Origin: Ktedonobacteria bacterium brp13
GTDB lineage: Bacteria > Chloroflexota > Ktedonobacteria > Ktedonobacterales > Ktedonobacteraceae
NCBI GenBank assembly: GCA_015099395.1
Contig: AP024096.1
Location: 8,815,930 to 8,879,929, forward strand
Reading direction: 5' to 3'
Length of the DNA: 64,000 nt
Of the stretch, positions 1 through 8,111 are shown piece after piece (within the stretch, counting starts at the first letter, position 1; every line of letters starts with the position of its first letter). Under the pieces are notes generated by a model. It made no database searches and was not told the DNA's origin. It was given only the letters and a program-made list of their open reading frames with translations. Position numbers and translations under genes: made by a program.

Positions 1-247
1 GCAAAGTTGTGGTTGGAACATACTTGGGCATACTGTTTATTCTTTCGCCATATGCACCAGTAGCACCAGGCCAGGCCGCTGCCAATCCCTGATAGGTTAT
101 GCGCCCCAGAAGGAGTGCATCGCTGGCAAAAAGCTCATCGAATTTATATTTTTGTGATTCTTCACTCCTAAATTGAACAGTCCACAGATGATGATTTTCA
201 ACAACACCATCCATAGCCATGAGCATCGAAGCAACTATTTTTCTCAC
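1..247 (-). CDS. Dihydrofolate reductase (RibD C-terminal) family protein, N-terminal part
   Basis: The gene runs off the left edge, so only the first 82 codons are visible. The GTG start at 247 has a good AAGGAG ribosome site six bases upstream (254-259 on the plus strand). The protein opens MRKIVASMLMAMDGVVEN, then shows a K-F-D-E-L block, A-L-L-L-G-R-I-T-Y and an M-P-K-Y-V segment. This is the usual N-terminal pattern of the YwjB/YyaP-like branch of the RibD_C/dihydrofolate reductase family (NADPH-binding reductase fold). These proteins are mostly of unknown physiological substrate. Nothing suggests it is broken within the visible part. Family assignment is from remembered motif order, not a search. 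Confidence 0.8.
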   Translation of the reverse strand, partial: MRKIVASMLMAMDGVVENHHLWTVQFRSEESQKYKFDELFASDALLLGRITYQGLAAAWPGATGAYGERINSMPKYVPTTTL

Positions 248-566
248 GTTTTTCTCCTTAAAAGGAATGTCGCAGTAATGTACTTGCAAATTGCAAGTGT
301 TCGCAACAAACTATTCTCACGTAGCCAATCAAAAACGGTAAAGCTGTTGCAGATAGTATTGGAAGAAAAATTGACCCGATATTTCCACTTATTCATTACC
401 TAAACCGGCCTACAGGCGAACATGATGGCGTTCTGGCTATAACGTTTAGTTGGGTTGGGCGAAGGAACTAAATCTTGTTCCTGTTCAAAAACTCAATGAT
501 ATTGCGCCAGTGCTTGCTGAAGATATTCATCATCCACAGAGTGTCCTCCCTCGCTCTCGTCGATCA
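248..566. other. Intergenic stretch without a recognisable gene
   Basis: AT-rich DNA upstream of the reductase-like gene. It contains a near-palindrome, ACTTGCAAATTGCAAGT, at about 281-297, which could be a regulator site for the minus-strand gene starting at 247. I see no convincing reading frame or RNA gene in the rest. Confidence 0.35.
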
Positions 567-881
567 ACCGTTGACCATAAGGAAGGTCTCTTGCGCAAGC
601 TGTTGAAATGTATATGCTCGCTGCAATGACCCCACAGTATCAAAAGGCCCTTCGAGGATATCCTGGAGACGCTGAGTGAAATCTTGAGGAGTATGCTGTC
701 TTCTCCTGCCAAAAAACGCTGAGAGGTTCGATGGATCTGATTGGTACCTTGCGGCTGGTGACAACAACCTTAACTCCACCCCTTGGAGGCTTGAGCCTCG
801 ATTGAGAAGGGAGTTGAAGATGCAATGATTGAGCCCAACCAGGTTACATGACCAGGATCTCGCCCGGCTTTGGTCCGGCAA
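567..881 (-). pseudogene. Possible decayed ORF of unknown function
   Basis: The last 45 or so codons on the minus strand, ending at about 567, read like real protein (segments T-P-Q-D-F-T-Q-R-L, G-P-F-D-T and F-Q-Q-L-A-Q-E-T-F-L-M-V-N-G). The upstream part looks more protein-like in another frame (G-G-V-K-V-V-V-T-S-R-K-V-P). This suggests a frameshifted remnant. No ribosome site or family was recognised, and it could also be chance. Confidence 0.25.
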
Positions 882-883
882 AA

Positions 884-909
884 AGCCGGCATCTTTATTG
901 ATGCCGGCT
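884..909 (-). terminator. Intrinsic terminator of the 42-aa gene
   Basis: A perfect 10-bp stem (AGCCGGCATC / GATGCCGGCT) with a six-base loop is followed, on the minus strand, by a run of five T. It sits 23 bp past the stop of the small minus-strand gene at 932-1060. Confidence 0.75.
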
Positions 910-931
910 CGCTATCCAGAGCGCTCGTCAG

Positions 932-1060
932 TTAATGACTGCCCAGATATTGGATGATCTTTGGATGGCGCTTTACGATAAGCTGCATAATCTGTTCTTC
1001 CGTCATTTTGTCGCCGCCATTTCCCTTTGGTGGAAGTTTACGTGTTTTCTTTTGTCTCAT
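932..1060 (-). CDS. Small basic protein of unknown function (42 aa)
   Basis: ATG at 1060 has an AGGAG ribosome site at the right distance, and the gene is followed directly by an intrinsic terminator, which supports it being real. The protein is lysine/arginine-rich at its N-terminus (MRQKKTRKLPPKG) and ends with a short predicted helix (M-T-E-E-Q-I-M-Q-L-I-V-K). It has no membrane segment or metal-binding motif. An upstream minus-strand frame ends inside its ribosome site, so the two may once have been translationally coupled. Not recognised; too short for family assignment by eye. Confidence 0.5.
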   Translation of the reverse strand: MRQKKTRKLPPKGNGGDKMTEEQIMQLIVKRHPKIIQYLGSH

Positions 1061-1069
1061 GCACATCTC

Positions 1070-1162
1070 CTACTGATCCTCCCAGTTAAACACGGTAATA
1101 TGGTTCTCGATCCATTCTACCAGAATTTCAAAGCTTTTGTCAGCAACCGTCGCCTCAATAGT
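1070..1162 (-). pseudogene. 3' remnant of a gene upstream of the 42-aa protein
   Basis: About 30 codons of protein-like sequence (…S-F-E-I-L-V-E-W-I-E-N-H…) end at a TAG overlapping the ribosome site of the next gene. The frame is closed upstream by a stop and lacks a usable start codon, so this looks like the tail of a decayed gene. Confidence 0.3.
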
Positions 1163-1407
1163 CTATGCCAGTATGCCAGCGCCATTTCCCTTCCTGGTAA
1201 GCAGTTCTGGCTGTGCATGTTCTGAGCTTCTTACTTTCTTCTGGCAACCATCAACGAGCCAGTTCTTACCCCGACGTGAGCAGAATGGCTCACGTGACAC
1301 TCTTTCTGTGCATGTGTGCATTCTGCGTGCATTCTGCGTATTGACTCTTCCACATGGCAATCTTGCTCCAACCTTGCTTGTCGATTCCTGCTATGGATGG
1401 CTTACAG

Positions 1408-1448
1408 GTAACGCACAGTGACGCACAGGTAACGCACAGGTGACGCAT
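1408..1448 (+). repeat. Four direct 10-11-bp iterons, GTrACGCACAG type
   Basis: Four head-to-tail copies alternating GTAACGCACA and GTGACGCACAG lie immediately upstream of a strong promoter and a palindrome. Such tandem iterons usually bind a repressor, activator or replication initiator. No replication gene is adjacent, so a regulatory role is more likely. Confidence 0.7.
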
Positions 1449-1452
1449 ATGC

Positions 1453-1482
1453 TTGACAAGAAGGATGTGTCTCAGGTACACT
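1453..1482 (+). promoter_or_regulatory. Sigma-70-type promoter
   Basis: TTGACA at 1453-1458 and TACACT at 1477-1482 are separated by 18 bp. The promoter points to the short ORF at 1554 and lies between the iterons and a perfect palindrome. Confidence 0.65.
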
Positions 1483-1484
1483 AA

Positions 1485-1514
1485 CCTTACAACTAATGCG
1501 GCTTAGTTGTAAGG
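1485..1514. promoter_or_regulatory. Perfect 12-bp inverted repeat, probable operator
   Basis: CCTTACAACTAA and its exact reverse complement flank a six-base spacer directly downstream of the -10 box, that is, over the expected transcription start. The position fits a repressor operator. An RNA hairpin in the leader is an alternative. Confidence 0.65.
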
Positions 1515-1553
1515 CACACCTTTCTGGCAAGAGCATGCGACAAGGAGACGTCA

Positions 1554-1637
1554 ATGGATCTCACAGAAGAGCAACACCGCTATCTACACCTTATTTTAAA
1601 TTACCTGCGTGATAACAATCGGTGCACCTCCATCTAA
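1554..1637 (+). pseudogene. Truncated 5' end of a gene (27 codons), probably a regulator
   Basis: ATG with an AAGGAG site at 1542-1547 starts a 27-codon frame that opens MDLTEEQHRYLHLILNYLRD. This resembles the first helix of LexA-like or other winged-helix regulators and then stops abruptly. Promoter, palindrome and iterons in front are intact. I infer that the rest of the gene was lost by deletion or insertion near 1637; a genuine micropeptide is the alternative. Confidence 0.4.
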
Positions 1638-1714
1638 CAAGGACAACAAGCCTAAAAAGGAGTATGAAATATCCAGGGAATAGAAAATTTGCATTCCATT
1701 TAGGGAGGCATTCT

Positions 1715-1936
1715 ATGAATAAAAGCAAAAGGCATTCTATAAAAAAAGAGAAAAAAGGTAAATTGATAGGTTCCATCGCTTCTGTTATCGTTTTGACTTA
1801 TATTGCTATGGACAGCCCTTTTGCAAGCAAAGCTATTAATGATGGGAATATGTTTTTCATGTTTTGGCCTCTTATGCTGATCGTACCTATAGTTGCAGTC
1901 CTCATAATCTGGGGAATGCTTAAGAAAAAGAACTAA
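1715..1936 (+). CDS. Small AT-rich membrane protein (73 aa)
   Basis: The start at 1715 is chosen because GGGAGG lies six bases upstream; an in-frame ATG at 1664 has a weaker site. The protein has a very basic N-terminus (MNKSKRHSIKKEKKGK), a first hydrophobic segment around residues 17-32 and a second, stronger one around 46-68, ending K-K-K-N. This is typical of a two-helix inner-membrane protein with positively charged ends. Base composition is clearly more AT-rich than neighbouring genes, which suggests separate acquisition. Function unknown. Confidence 0.6.
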   Translation: MNKSKRHSIKKEKKGKLIGSIASVIVLTYIAMDSPFASKAINDGNMFFMFWPLMLIVPIVAVLIIWGMLKKKN

Positions 1937-2082
1937 AAATCAGCAATGTATTTTGAGTGGTCCGGTTTACTTGTGGGACCGCTCAGACTAGCATTCTTCA
2001 GAAGGGTATGCGCGTGTATCCTGTTGGCTAGTGTCCGTGTGTAGCACAGGCATATCAAGTTTGGCCGGGCTTCACCTTCGGC

Positions 2083-2289
2083 GTGATTGCGCATCATGTA
2101 CATGGCTCACCAGAAAAAGGCACAGTCTCTCGTATTGTCCTCTTTCTGTATGACTCAAAACGTCACCTTATCTACAATAGCGGTCAGAATATCCCCACCT
2201 ATGTTGATTTTCATGTTGATGAACTCATTCCTTATAAAGACAGTGGGAACGTGAACTATGTTCCCGTAGAACAGGAGCAAAGCCGATGA
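2083..2289 (+). CDS. Hypothetical protein, possibly 5'-truncated (68 aa)
   Basis: The frame is open from about 2032 and overlaps the next gene by four bases (ATGA), which argues for genuine coding. The only start codon near the front is a GTG at 2083 without a visible ribosome site. The sequence upstream in the same frame (Y-Q-V-W-P-G-F-T-F-G) also looks protein-like, so the gene may have lost its 5' end. It is a hydrophilic, beta-rich small protein with no recognised motif. It heads a three-gene run ending in a tyrosine recombinase. Confidence 0.4.
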   Translation: MIAHHVHGSPEKGTVSRIVLFLYDSKRHLIYNSGQNIPTYVDFHVDELIPYKDSGNVNYVPVEQEQSR

Positions 2290-2513
2290 GTGAGATTCTC
2301 GTTCCCTGGGCAGCAATCCTGGATTGTATTCAGGCGGGCGTGGCCGGGGATCCTCAGAAAGCCAGACGCGCGGCAAAAGACTTGCTGGAGCGGCTGCGGG
2401 CAGATGGCAATGAACGGATCGCCTGGAATGTTCAGCGTATTCTTGAGGAACAATCAGCAGCCGTAGTTCCCGTAATCCCCGTGGTCTCGCCAGCCAAAGA
2501 GCAAGGAGTCTAA
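2286..2513 (+). CDS. Small helical protein upstream of the recombinase (75 aa)
   Basis: Starts with ATG overlapping the previous stop and preceded by CAGGAG. The protein is mostly helical (A-R-R-A-A-K-D-L-L-E-R-L-R repeated-heptad look) and ends in a Val/Pro-rich tail. Its stop lies 12 bp before the recombinase start, with AGGAGTCTAAGGAGTCT (a duplicated ribosome-site motif) between. The tight spacing implies co-transcription with the recombinase, perhaps as an accessory DNA-binding or directionality factor; that role is inference only. Confidence 0.5.
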   Translation: MSEILVPWAAILDCIQAGVAGDPQKARRAAKDLLERLRADGNERIAWNVQRILEEQSAAVVPVIPVVSPAKEQGV

Positions 2514-2525
2514 GGAGTCTAACGG

Positions 2526-3608
2526 ATGGAAACAGCTCTCACGAGAAATGATGCGCATACAACGACTGCGATCACCGCGTACGAAGCACCTCGCTGTCAG
2601 GATGGCAGTCCGATTGAAGCACTGATCCTCAACTTTGTGAAGGACAAGGCGGCCAAGTCGCAAAGCCAGAAGACCGCGAAAGCCTACTTTGATACGGTGA
2701 CCTCATTTCGGTCCTATCTGCAAGAACGAGGCTATGATCTCATTATGTACAGCAGGGATGAAGAAGGCTGGACGGAGTATACCTTTATCCGCAGCAAGCT
2801 CGCGGACTGTGCCAGCGACTTTGCCATCAAGTCGAAGAAGCCGGGCAAGACGCTGGTCGCCGAGGCGACACGCGATCAACGCTTGGCGATTCTCTCCAGC
2901 TTCTATCAGTATGCTGATCTCCGTCGCAAGGTGCCTTTCTCTAACCCGATCACCATGATCGAACGATCGCCAGTCCAAGCCTATGCGGGAGCCGTGGCGC
3001 TCTCGGAAGAACAGGTGCAGCAGGCGCTGGCCAAGATTGATCGCTCGACCTTGCTTGGTCAGCGAAACTATACGTTGTTGCTCATCCTTTTGAATACGGG
3101 TGGTCGTGTAGGGCAGATACAGAAACTGACGCGAGGAGCATTATATCTCTCGCCATCCCGGGTGGTGACCGTCGTCTTTCGTCATATGAAGGGCAATAAG
3201 GCCAGTGAGCAGGTGCTTGACCCGCGCGTCTCTGCCGTATTGCTGACCTACCTGGAGACTCTTTACGATCAGCCAGTTGAGCGTATTGATGCCGCAGCCC
3301 CGCTCTGGACGGTGCTCACCGATATTCCCAGCCCGCTACGCAAAGATGGTGTGCCTCTGTATCAGAAAGGTGATCCGCTGAAATATGGCGCGATCCGCTA
3401 TCTGTGTCAGCAGCTCCTGGGCACCGGTAAAGTGCATACGACTCGCCATACCTTCAGCCTGGCGATGCTGGAGTCGGGAGCCACGACCGATGACCTCCAG
3501 GAGCAACTCAATCATAGCGATCCCAAGACAACCCGCACATATGCGCGCCACTTTCAGCGCCAGAAGAATAAGCATGCGGCAGCCGTCGCGACACGCTTTG
3601 GATTATAG
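2526..3608 (+). CDS. Tyrosine recombinase / phage-type integrase (360 aa)
   Basis: Cuts and rejoins DNA through a covalent 3'-phosphotyrosine. An N-terminal SAM-like core-binding domain (about residues 25-150) is followed by the catalytic domain with all expected residues: Arg in N-T-G-G-R-V-G-Q-I, Lys in K-G-N-K, H-T-T-R-H for the His-x-x-Arg box, L-N-H-S for the second His, and Tyr in R-T-Y-A-R-H near the C-terminus. Length matches XerC/D-like integrases. It is the third gene of a short operon. No attachment site could be identified nearby, so whether it belongs to an integrated element or acts alone is open. Confidence 0.9.
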   Translation: METALTRNDAHTTTAITAYEAPRCQDGSPIEALILNFVKDKAAKSQSQKTAKAYFDTVTSFRSYLQERGYDLIMYSRDEEGWTEYTFIRSKLADCASDFAIKSKKPGKTLVAEATRDQRLAILSSFYQYADLRRKVPFSNPITMIERSPVQAYAGAVALSEEQVQQALAKIDRSTLLGQRNYTLLLILLNTGGRVGQIQKLTRGALYLSPSRVVTVVFRHMKGNKASEQVLDPRVSAVLLTYLETLYDQPVERIDAAAPLWTVLTDIPSPLRKDGVPLYQKGDPLKYGAIRYLCQQLLGTGKVHTTRHTFSLAMLESGATTDDLQEQLNHSDPKTTRTYARHFQRQKNKHAAAVATRFGL

Positions 3609-3836
3609 TGGAAGAGGTAGGGTGTGGGACAATCCTGACAGTTGTTGATATTTCTCGTATAAATTGGGTCTTCGGCCATTGAGTATTAACGGTACGGAAA
3701 AACACGCTCAGAGCTTGTAGACATGATAACGGACGTTATCTCATATACAAAATGGCACGTGATACATCGCATAAAACTACAACAACCTGTATACTCTTTG
3801 TGGATGAAAAAAGGTTAAGAGGAGACAGAAGAAAAC

Positions 3837-4460
3837 ATGGGCAAGACGCTCGCCTATATTCGCGTATCCGATGATAAGCAAGATGTCAAAAACCAAAGAC
3901 ATGAGATTCTGGAGGCATCCAGGCTCAAAGACATCAAGATTGATGATTTTATTTCCATTACCATGACCAGCAGGAAGACCAGCAAGCAACGGCGTGTTGA
4001 TGAAGCGCTGCGACGATTAGAAGAAGGTGATACCCTGATCGTCACCGAGCTTTCACGACTTGGGCGTAATACTGCCGAAATCATAGCGCTGGTGAACGAA
4101 CTGGTCAAGCGTGGTATCCGGCTCATTGCGTTAAAACAGCATATCGATCTCAGCGCTGGCCAGCACGATATGAGTTCAAAGATTATCGTGACGGTTTTTT
4201 CTCTCCTAGCAGAACTGGAGCGCGATCTCATTAGCATGAGAACAAAGGAAGCGTTAAGCGCGAAGAAAAGTCAGGGAATCAGGCTAGGAAAGCCAAAGGG
4301 AACGATTCAGAAAAGCAAGTTTGATGCTGACCTTCCACGCATCACAGAATTGCTCTCGTTGGGACTTTCTGTTCGCAAGATCGCCAGCCTGCTGGGATAT
4401 ACGAACCACTTCGCGCTCAATACCTACGTGAACAAACGAAAGCTTCGTGAACAACCCTAG
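3837..4460 (+). CDS. Serine recombinase, resolvase/invertase family (207 aa)
   Basis: Small serine recombinase: catalytic Ser in Y-I-R-V-S-D-D-K-Q (about residue 10), the conserved T-E-L-S-R-L-G-R-N block (about residues 70-80) and the E-helix region with E-L-E-R-D-L-I. The C-terminal 45 residues form the expected helix-turn-helix (V-R-K-I-A-S-L-L-G-Y). Length fits the resolvase/DNA-invertase group rather than the large serine integrases. GAGGAGA precedes the ATG. It stands alone, 228 bp after a tyrosine recombinase, with no transposase nearby, so it may be a leftover resolvase of a lost transposon or a plasmid-type resolution function. Confidence 0.9.
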   Translation: MGKTLAYIRVSDDKQDVKNQRHEILEASRLKDIKIDDFISITMTSRKTSKQRRVDEALRRLEEGDTLIVTELSRLGRNTAEIIALVNELVKRGIRLIALKQHIDLSAGQHDMSSKIIVTVFSLLAELERDLISMRTKEALSAKKSQGIRLGKPKGTIQKSKFDADLPRITELLSLGLSVRKIASLLGYTNHFALNTYVNKRKLREQP

Positions 4461-4578
4461 CATTACATTCTCATCGTAGCCACAAGAGGGCAAATTTCTT
4501 AGCGTGGTTTATCGTTCCATTCATACTCAAGGGCCGACACTGCCATCCCAGATGCACACAGCTTTTTTCCGGAAAGAC

Positions 4579-4641
4579 AAGGAAACCTCCTGAGATGGTG
4601 TGATGTTTGGTTACTCACAGTCTATCTCAAGAGGTTTCCTT
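4579..4641. repeat. 18-bp near-perfect inverted repeat
   Basis: AAGGAAACCTCCTGAGAT (4579-4596) is matched by its reverse complement at 4624-4641 with one mismatch, around a 27-bp loop. It lies between the convergent serine recombinase and aldo/keto reductase genes. It could be a bidirectional terminator, although no clear T-run follows on either side, or a tiny palindromic repeat element. Confidence 0.6.
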
Positions 4642-4752
4642 ATTTCTCGTCATCTCCAAAAAGTTCGGGATGACTCATGAAACACACGTTTACCCGCTTA
4701 CGATGCACCGCAGGCGCTGAGGCGTCAGGAAAAGACACCCAGGTAGTTGTGC

Positions 4753-5649
4753 TTATGAGACAACGCCGTTCAGATTGGTCAGATCGTCCTCGGAAAGGGT
4801 CAGCGTAGCACCCGAGATGTTCTCGCGCAGATGCGCGACGGATGAGGTACCCGGGATAAGCAGAATGTTCGGTGAGCGCTGGAGCAGCCATGCCAGCGCG
4901 ACAGCCATCGGTGTGGTGTTGAGGCGGGTGGCGACAGATCTCAGTTTGTCGGACTGAAGAGGAGAGAAGCCACCGAGCGGGAAGAAAGGCACGTAGGCGA
5001 TACCTTGCGCGGCGAGGGAGTCGATCAGGTTGTCGTCGCCCCGGTGAGCGAGGTTGTAGAAGTTCTGCACGCACACAATTGGCGCGATGGACTGTACCTC
5101 AGCGATTTGCTCAGCGTTGACGTTGCTCAGACCGAGGTGCTTGATCAGTCCTTCTCGTTGCAGTTGTGCGAGCACCGTGAACGGTTCAGCGATCGAGCCA
5201 GGAGTCGGGCCGTCGAGTCCTCCGACGCGCAAGTTGACGACGTCGAGTGCATCGAGGCCGAGGTTGCCCAGATTGTCAAGCACGGCCTGGCGCAGCTGAT
5301 GGGGAGCCAGCGCAGGGGGCCAGCCACCCTCGGCGTCTCGCAACGCTCCGACCTTGGTGACGATATGCAACGATTCGGGGTAGGGGTGCAGGGCTTCTTT
5401 GATGATCTGGTTGGTGACATGTGGGCCATAGGCATCGGCCGTGTCGATGTGTGTGATACCCAGCGCCACCGCCTCGCGCAGGACCGCCACGGCCGCGGCG
5501 CGGTCGGCAGGCGGGCCAAACACATACGGGCCAGCCAATTGCATTGCGCCGTACCCCATACGCGTGACCGTCAGATCCTCGGCCATGGTGAACGTTCCTG
5601 CGGTTGTGGCTGGCAGATTACTATATTCATGCGATGAATGCGATAGCAT
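4753..5649 (-). CDS. Aldo/keto reductase, YdbC-like (298 aa)
   Basis: NAD(P)H-dependent oxidoreductase of the TIM-barrel aldo/keto reductase family, cytoplasmic. Visible family marks: G-Y-G-A-M-Q-L-A-G-P near the N-terminus, D-T-A-D-A-Y-G (catalytic Asp and Tyr), V-T-K-V-G (catalytic Lys) and the C-terminal cofactor-binding block I-L-L-I-P-G-T-S-S. The usual catalytic His is replaced in L-D-V-V-N-L-R-V-G-G, as I recall for the E. coli YdbC branch. The ATG at 5649 has AAAGGA upstream. The gene is divergent from an HxlR regulator 127 bp away, a common arrangement that implies redox or electrophile-responsive control. Confidence 0.9.
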   Translation of the reverse strand: MLSHSSHEYSNLPATTAGTFTMAEDLTVTRMGYGAMQLAGPYVFGPPADRAAAVAVLREAVALGITHIDTADAYGPHVTNQIIKEALHPYPESLHIVTKVGALRDAEGGWPPALAPHQLRQAVLDNLGNLGLDALDVVNLRVGGLDGPTPGSIAEPFTVLAQLQREGLIKHLGLSNVNAEQIAEVQSIAPIVCVQNFYNLAHRGDDNLIDSLAAQGIAYVPFFPLGGFSPLQSDKLRSVATRLNTTPMAVALAWLLQRSPNILLIPGTSSVAHLRENISGATLTLSEDDLTNLNGVVS

Positions 5650-5776
5650 AGAAAATGTCCTTTTTCCCTCATTGAAACTACGATAATCACGTGTGTGAGT
5701 GACACATCACTCTTAGTACTCTATCTGAAGAGCGTGGATATTGTAAGAAGGCACCAAAAAGTGATAGAGTTACTAT

Positions 5777-6208
5777 ATGGTAACTACACAGCAAACACAG
5801 CCTAATATTTTTCGGGCGGACTGCCTGTCGCGGCAAGTTCTGCAATTGATCGCCGATCAGTGGACGCCCCTGGTTATTTATACATTGGAAGAGGGCACGA
5901 TGCGTTTCGGTCAATTGCTCAAGCGGATCGATGGTATCTCGAAAAAAATGTTGACACAGACCTTGCGGGCGATGGAACGCAGTGGCCTGGTTCTGCGCGT
6001 CGTCTATCCTGTCGTGCCTCCAGTCGTAGAGTATTCTCTTACGCCATTGGGACGGACGCTGATAGAATCAATGAATGCGCTCAGGGTCTGGGCATACGGG
6101 CATTTACAGGAAGTCGCGCACGCCCGAACGATGTATGATCAACGCGATCATAAGCAGATCCAGGAAGAAACAGCTATCCTTATTCAACAGCGAGAAAACT
6201 CACGCTAG
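5777..6208 (+). CDS. HxlR-family transcriptional regulator (143 aa)
   Basis: Winged-helix regulator of the HxlR/MarR-like type. Visible signs are the N-terminal conserved Cys in R-A-D-C-L-S-R, the I-A-D-Q-W-T-P-L-V-I core, the recognition segment G-I-S-K-K-M-L-T-Q-T-L-R, the wing and Y-S-L-T-P-L-G at about residue 90. The N-terminal cysteine is the residue that senses thiol-reactive aldehydes or quinones in characterised HxlR proteins. Divergent from the aldo/keto reductase gene, so it most likely controls that gene and itself from the shared intergenic region. An inverted repeat resembling a terminator follows. Confidence 0.9.
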   Translation: MVTTQQTQPNIFRADCLSRQVLQLIADQWTPLVIYTLEEGTMRFGQLLKRIDGISKKMLTQTLRAMERSGLVLRVVYPVVPPVVEYSLTPLGRTLIESMNALRVWAYGHLQEVAHARTMYDQRDHKQIQEETAILIQQRENSR

Positions 6209-6228
6209 CTACCCTACAGCGCTACCCC

Positions 6229-6261
6229 ATGACCCCGGTTTTGATAAAGAGTCGGGGTCAT
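6229..6261 (+). terminator. Probable terminator of the HxlR gene
   Basis: ATGACCCCG and CGGGGTCAT form a perfect 9-bp stem 20 bp past the stop codon. The T-tract after it is poor (TATTGC). Confidence 0.6.
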
Positions 6262-6355
6262 TATTGCAAATTGCTCTATTTCCTACTATTTCTTTATCCG
6301 GGAGATACCTCGATTTGGCTCATGGCAGCAGAGTGCATGTGCCGAAAAGGTCTCT

Positions 6356-6670
6356 GGCAAGGATTGCTTCCCAGGACAGCCATATGAGCTTGTAGAACAC
6401 TAAATGTATTTTTATCTTGAAAGAGAGCATATCGTTTCATTTTAAAGGTCATCAATTGACTCAAAAACGTTAGCAGAAATCGAATTTACTGGTTTTGAGG
6501 AGCATTAGCAGAAATAAAACGGACTGAATCAGGGATCTGATTTCTGCTAATCATACTATGAAGAAAAGGCCTTTCCTTCACCGTGAAAGGTATCAGGGCT
6601 ATTTTGCTTATAAAAACATTATCTCAGACTCTACAGGCTCATATGGCTGTCCCAGGAAGTAATCCTTGCC
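6356..6670. mobile_element. MITE-like cassette with 41-bp terminal inverted repeats
   Basis: The 41-bp ends (6356-6396 and 6630-6670) are inverted copies differing at four positions, starting GGCAAGGATT. The interior is AT-rich, has no gene, and holds three copies of TTAGCAGAAAT: two direct (about 6470 and 6505) and one inverted (6540-6550). No target duplication was visible. This accounts for most of the 670-bp gene-free space between the HxlR gene and the aminopeptidase gene. Confidence 0.65.
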
Positions 6671-6837
6671 TAACCCGTACAAGCGCGCCCTCATTGCTTC
6701 TCATTGGGTCTTGCTTCCCTTTTTACTAGAAATCGACTCAGAAAATAAAGTTGACGACCTTCAAGTGTTGGCAATGTGTGCGATGCGAGCATTTTGATCT
6801 ATGGAGTTCGCCTCCTGTTGTGATAGGTATTGCATGC

Positions 6838-6881
6838 AAACAAGAGCCAATCAGGAAATTTTTTCTGATTGGCTCTTGTTT
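6838..6881. terminator. Strong hairpin terminator at the end of the aminopeptidase gene
   Basis: A perfect 17-bp stem (6838-6854 paired with 6865-6881), loop of ten bases, overlapping the stop codon of the minus-strand aminopeptidase gene by two bases. Both arms end in GTTT, so it could act on either strand. Confidence 0.75.
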
Positions 6882-7977
6882 AGATAATAAAATTGCCATG
6901 CTCATAGCAAAGTTGTCCATCGGCATAGACCTGACCTTCGCGAAGATCACAGACCAGATCCCAATGCAGCCCTGACCTGTTTACACCGCCGGTCATGGGA
7001 ATAGATGCGCCAAGTGCCATATGCATCGTTCCTCCGATCTTCTCGTCTAAAAGTCGATGTTTGGTAAATTCTTTGATGTGGTAGTTCAATCCAAAGGCAA
7101 CCTCTCCGACATAGCGCGATCCGCTATCTGTATCGAGCATCGCATTGAGAAAATCCAGGCCACGATTGGCCGCACTCTCGATCACCTTCCCATCTTGGAA
7201 CGTCAGAGACACATCTTCCACTTCGTTATCCTCGTATTGAGCAGGATAGGTGAACCGTACTCTCCCAGTAACTGAATCTTCGATGGGTCCACTAAAAACT
7301 TCGCCATCGGGTATATTGATTCCCGCACAGTTTATCCATTGACGGCCAGCCGTGCGATAGGTTAGATCTGTGTCAGGAGCCACAATATGGATCTCATCAT
7401 GTTGCATCAGAAAATCGGCAACGTGCTGTTGTTTTTCATACACTTTTTGCCAGCTCGTAATGGGATTTTCATCATTGAGCAAGCATGCTTCATAAAGGAA
7501 TGCCTCATATTCGCTCAGCGACATTCCGAAATCCTGGGCCAGTGCCTGGGTTGGAAAAAGCGTGCCACACCAGCGATACGTTCCTTCTGCCTCGCGTGCC
7601 ATCGTTCGATTTAAGAGTGGAGAGGTGGCTTCTCTATGGCGAGCGATGCGTTGGGGATTGATCCGGCTCAGTGCCCTGCTATTGCTCGGTGCCCAGATGA
7701 TGAGGGCTGCATTGAAATATTCGTTCCCCAATTTGTCATACTCTGAGACATGCGTGAGTTGCTTCTCATTACTCTCCTTAAAGAAGATCTCACGTAAACC
7801 ATCCAATTCAATTTCAGTGTTGACATAAGCACCGGCTCGTATTGCTTCTCGGTACACTTCACGAATAAGCGGAGCAGCAATCTCAGGGGCACGAATGATA
7901 AATGTGTCGTCCGGCTTGAGTTTGAGTGAATAGTGGACGATGACCTGGGCCAGTTTCTGAAGAGAGTGATCAGCCAT
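6880..7977 (-). CDS. Aminopeptidase, M29 (thermophilic aminopeptidase T/AmpS) family (365 aa)
   Basis: Cytosolic metallo-aminopeptidase that removes N-terminal residues from peptides using two metal ions. Family marks in order: Q-K-L-A-Q-V-I-V-H-Y-S near the N-terminus; the metal-binding half with V-E-D-V-S-L-T-F (Glu), R-Y-V-G-E-V-A-F-G-L-N (Glu), M-H-M-A-L-G (His), S-G-L-H-W-D-L-V (His and Asp). The expected ligands are therefore present. I chose the ATG at 7977 (MADHSLQK) because AAGGAA lies eight bases upstream; the longer frame from 8001 has no such site. Monocistronic, ended by a strong hairpin. Confidence 0.92.
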   Translation of the reverse strand: MADHSLQKLAQVIVHYSLKLKPDDTFIIRAPEIAAPLIREVYREAIRAGAYVNTEIELDGLREIFFKESNEKQLTHVSEYDKLGNEYFNAALIIWAPSNSRALSRINPQRIARHREATSPLLNRTMAREAEGTYRWCGTLFPTQALAQDFGMSLSEYEAFLYEACLLNDENPITSWQKVYEKQQHVADFLMQHDEIHIVAPDTDLTYRTAGRQWINCAGINIPDGEVFSGPIEDSVTGRVRFTYPAQYEDNEVEDVSLTFQDGKVIESAANRGLDFLNAMLDTDSGSRYVGEVAFGLNYHIKEFTKHRLLDEKIGGTMHMALGASIPMTGGVNRSGLHWDLVCDLREGQVYADGQLCYEHGNFII

Positions 7978-8111
7978 AGAACTTTTCCTTATCTCGATCA
8001 ATGGTGAAAATGCACGACGCTATGACAATTTTGGACATGATCTTTCTCGAGTATACCATAAGAAAAGTTTTCCCTGAAATGGCTGCATAAGTGGAGTTTA
8101 GAGTTTTGTAT

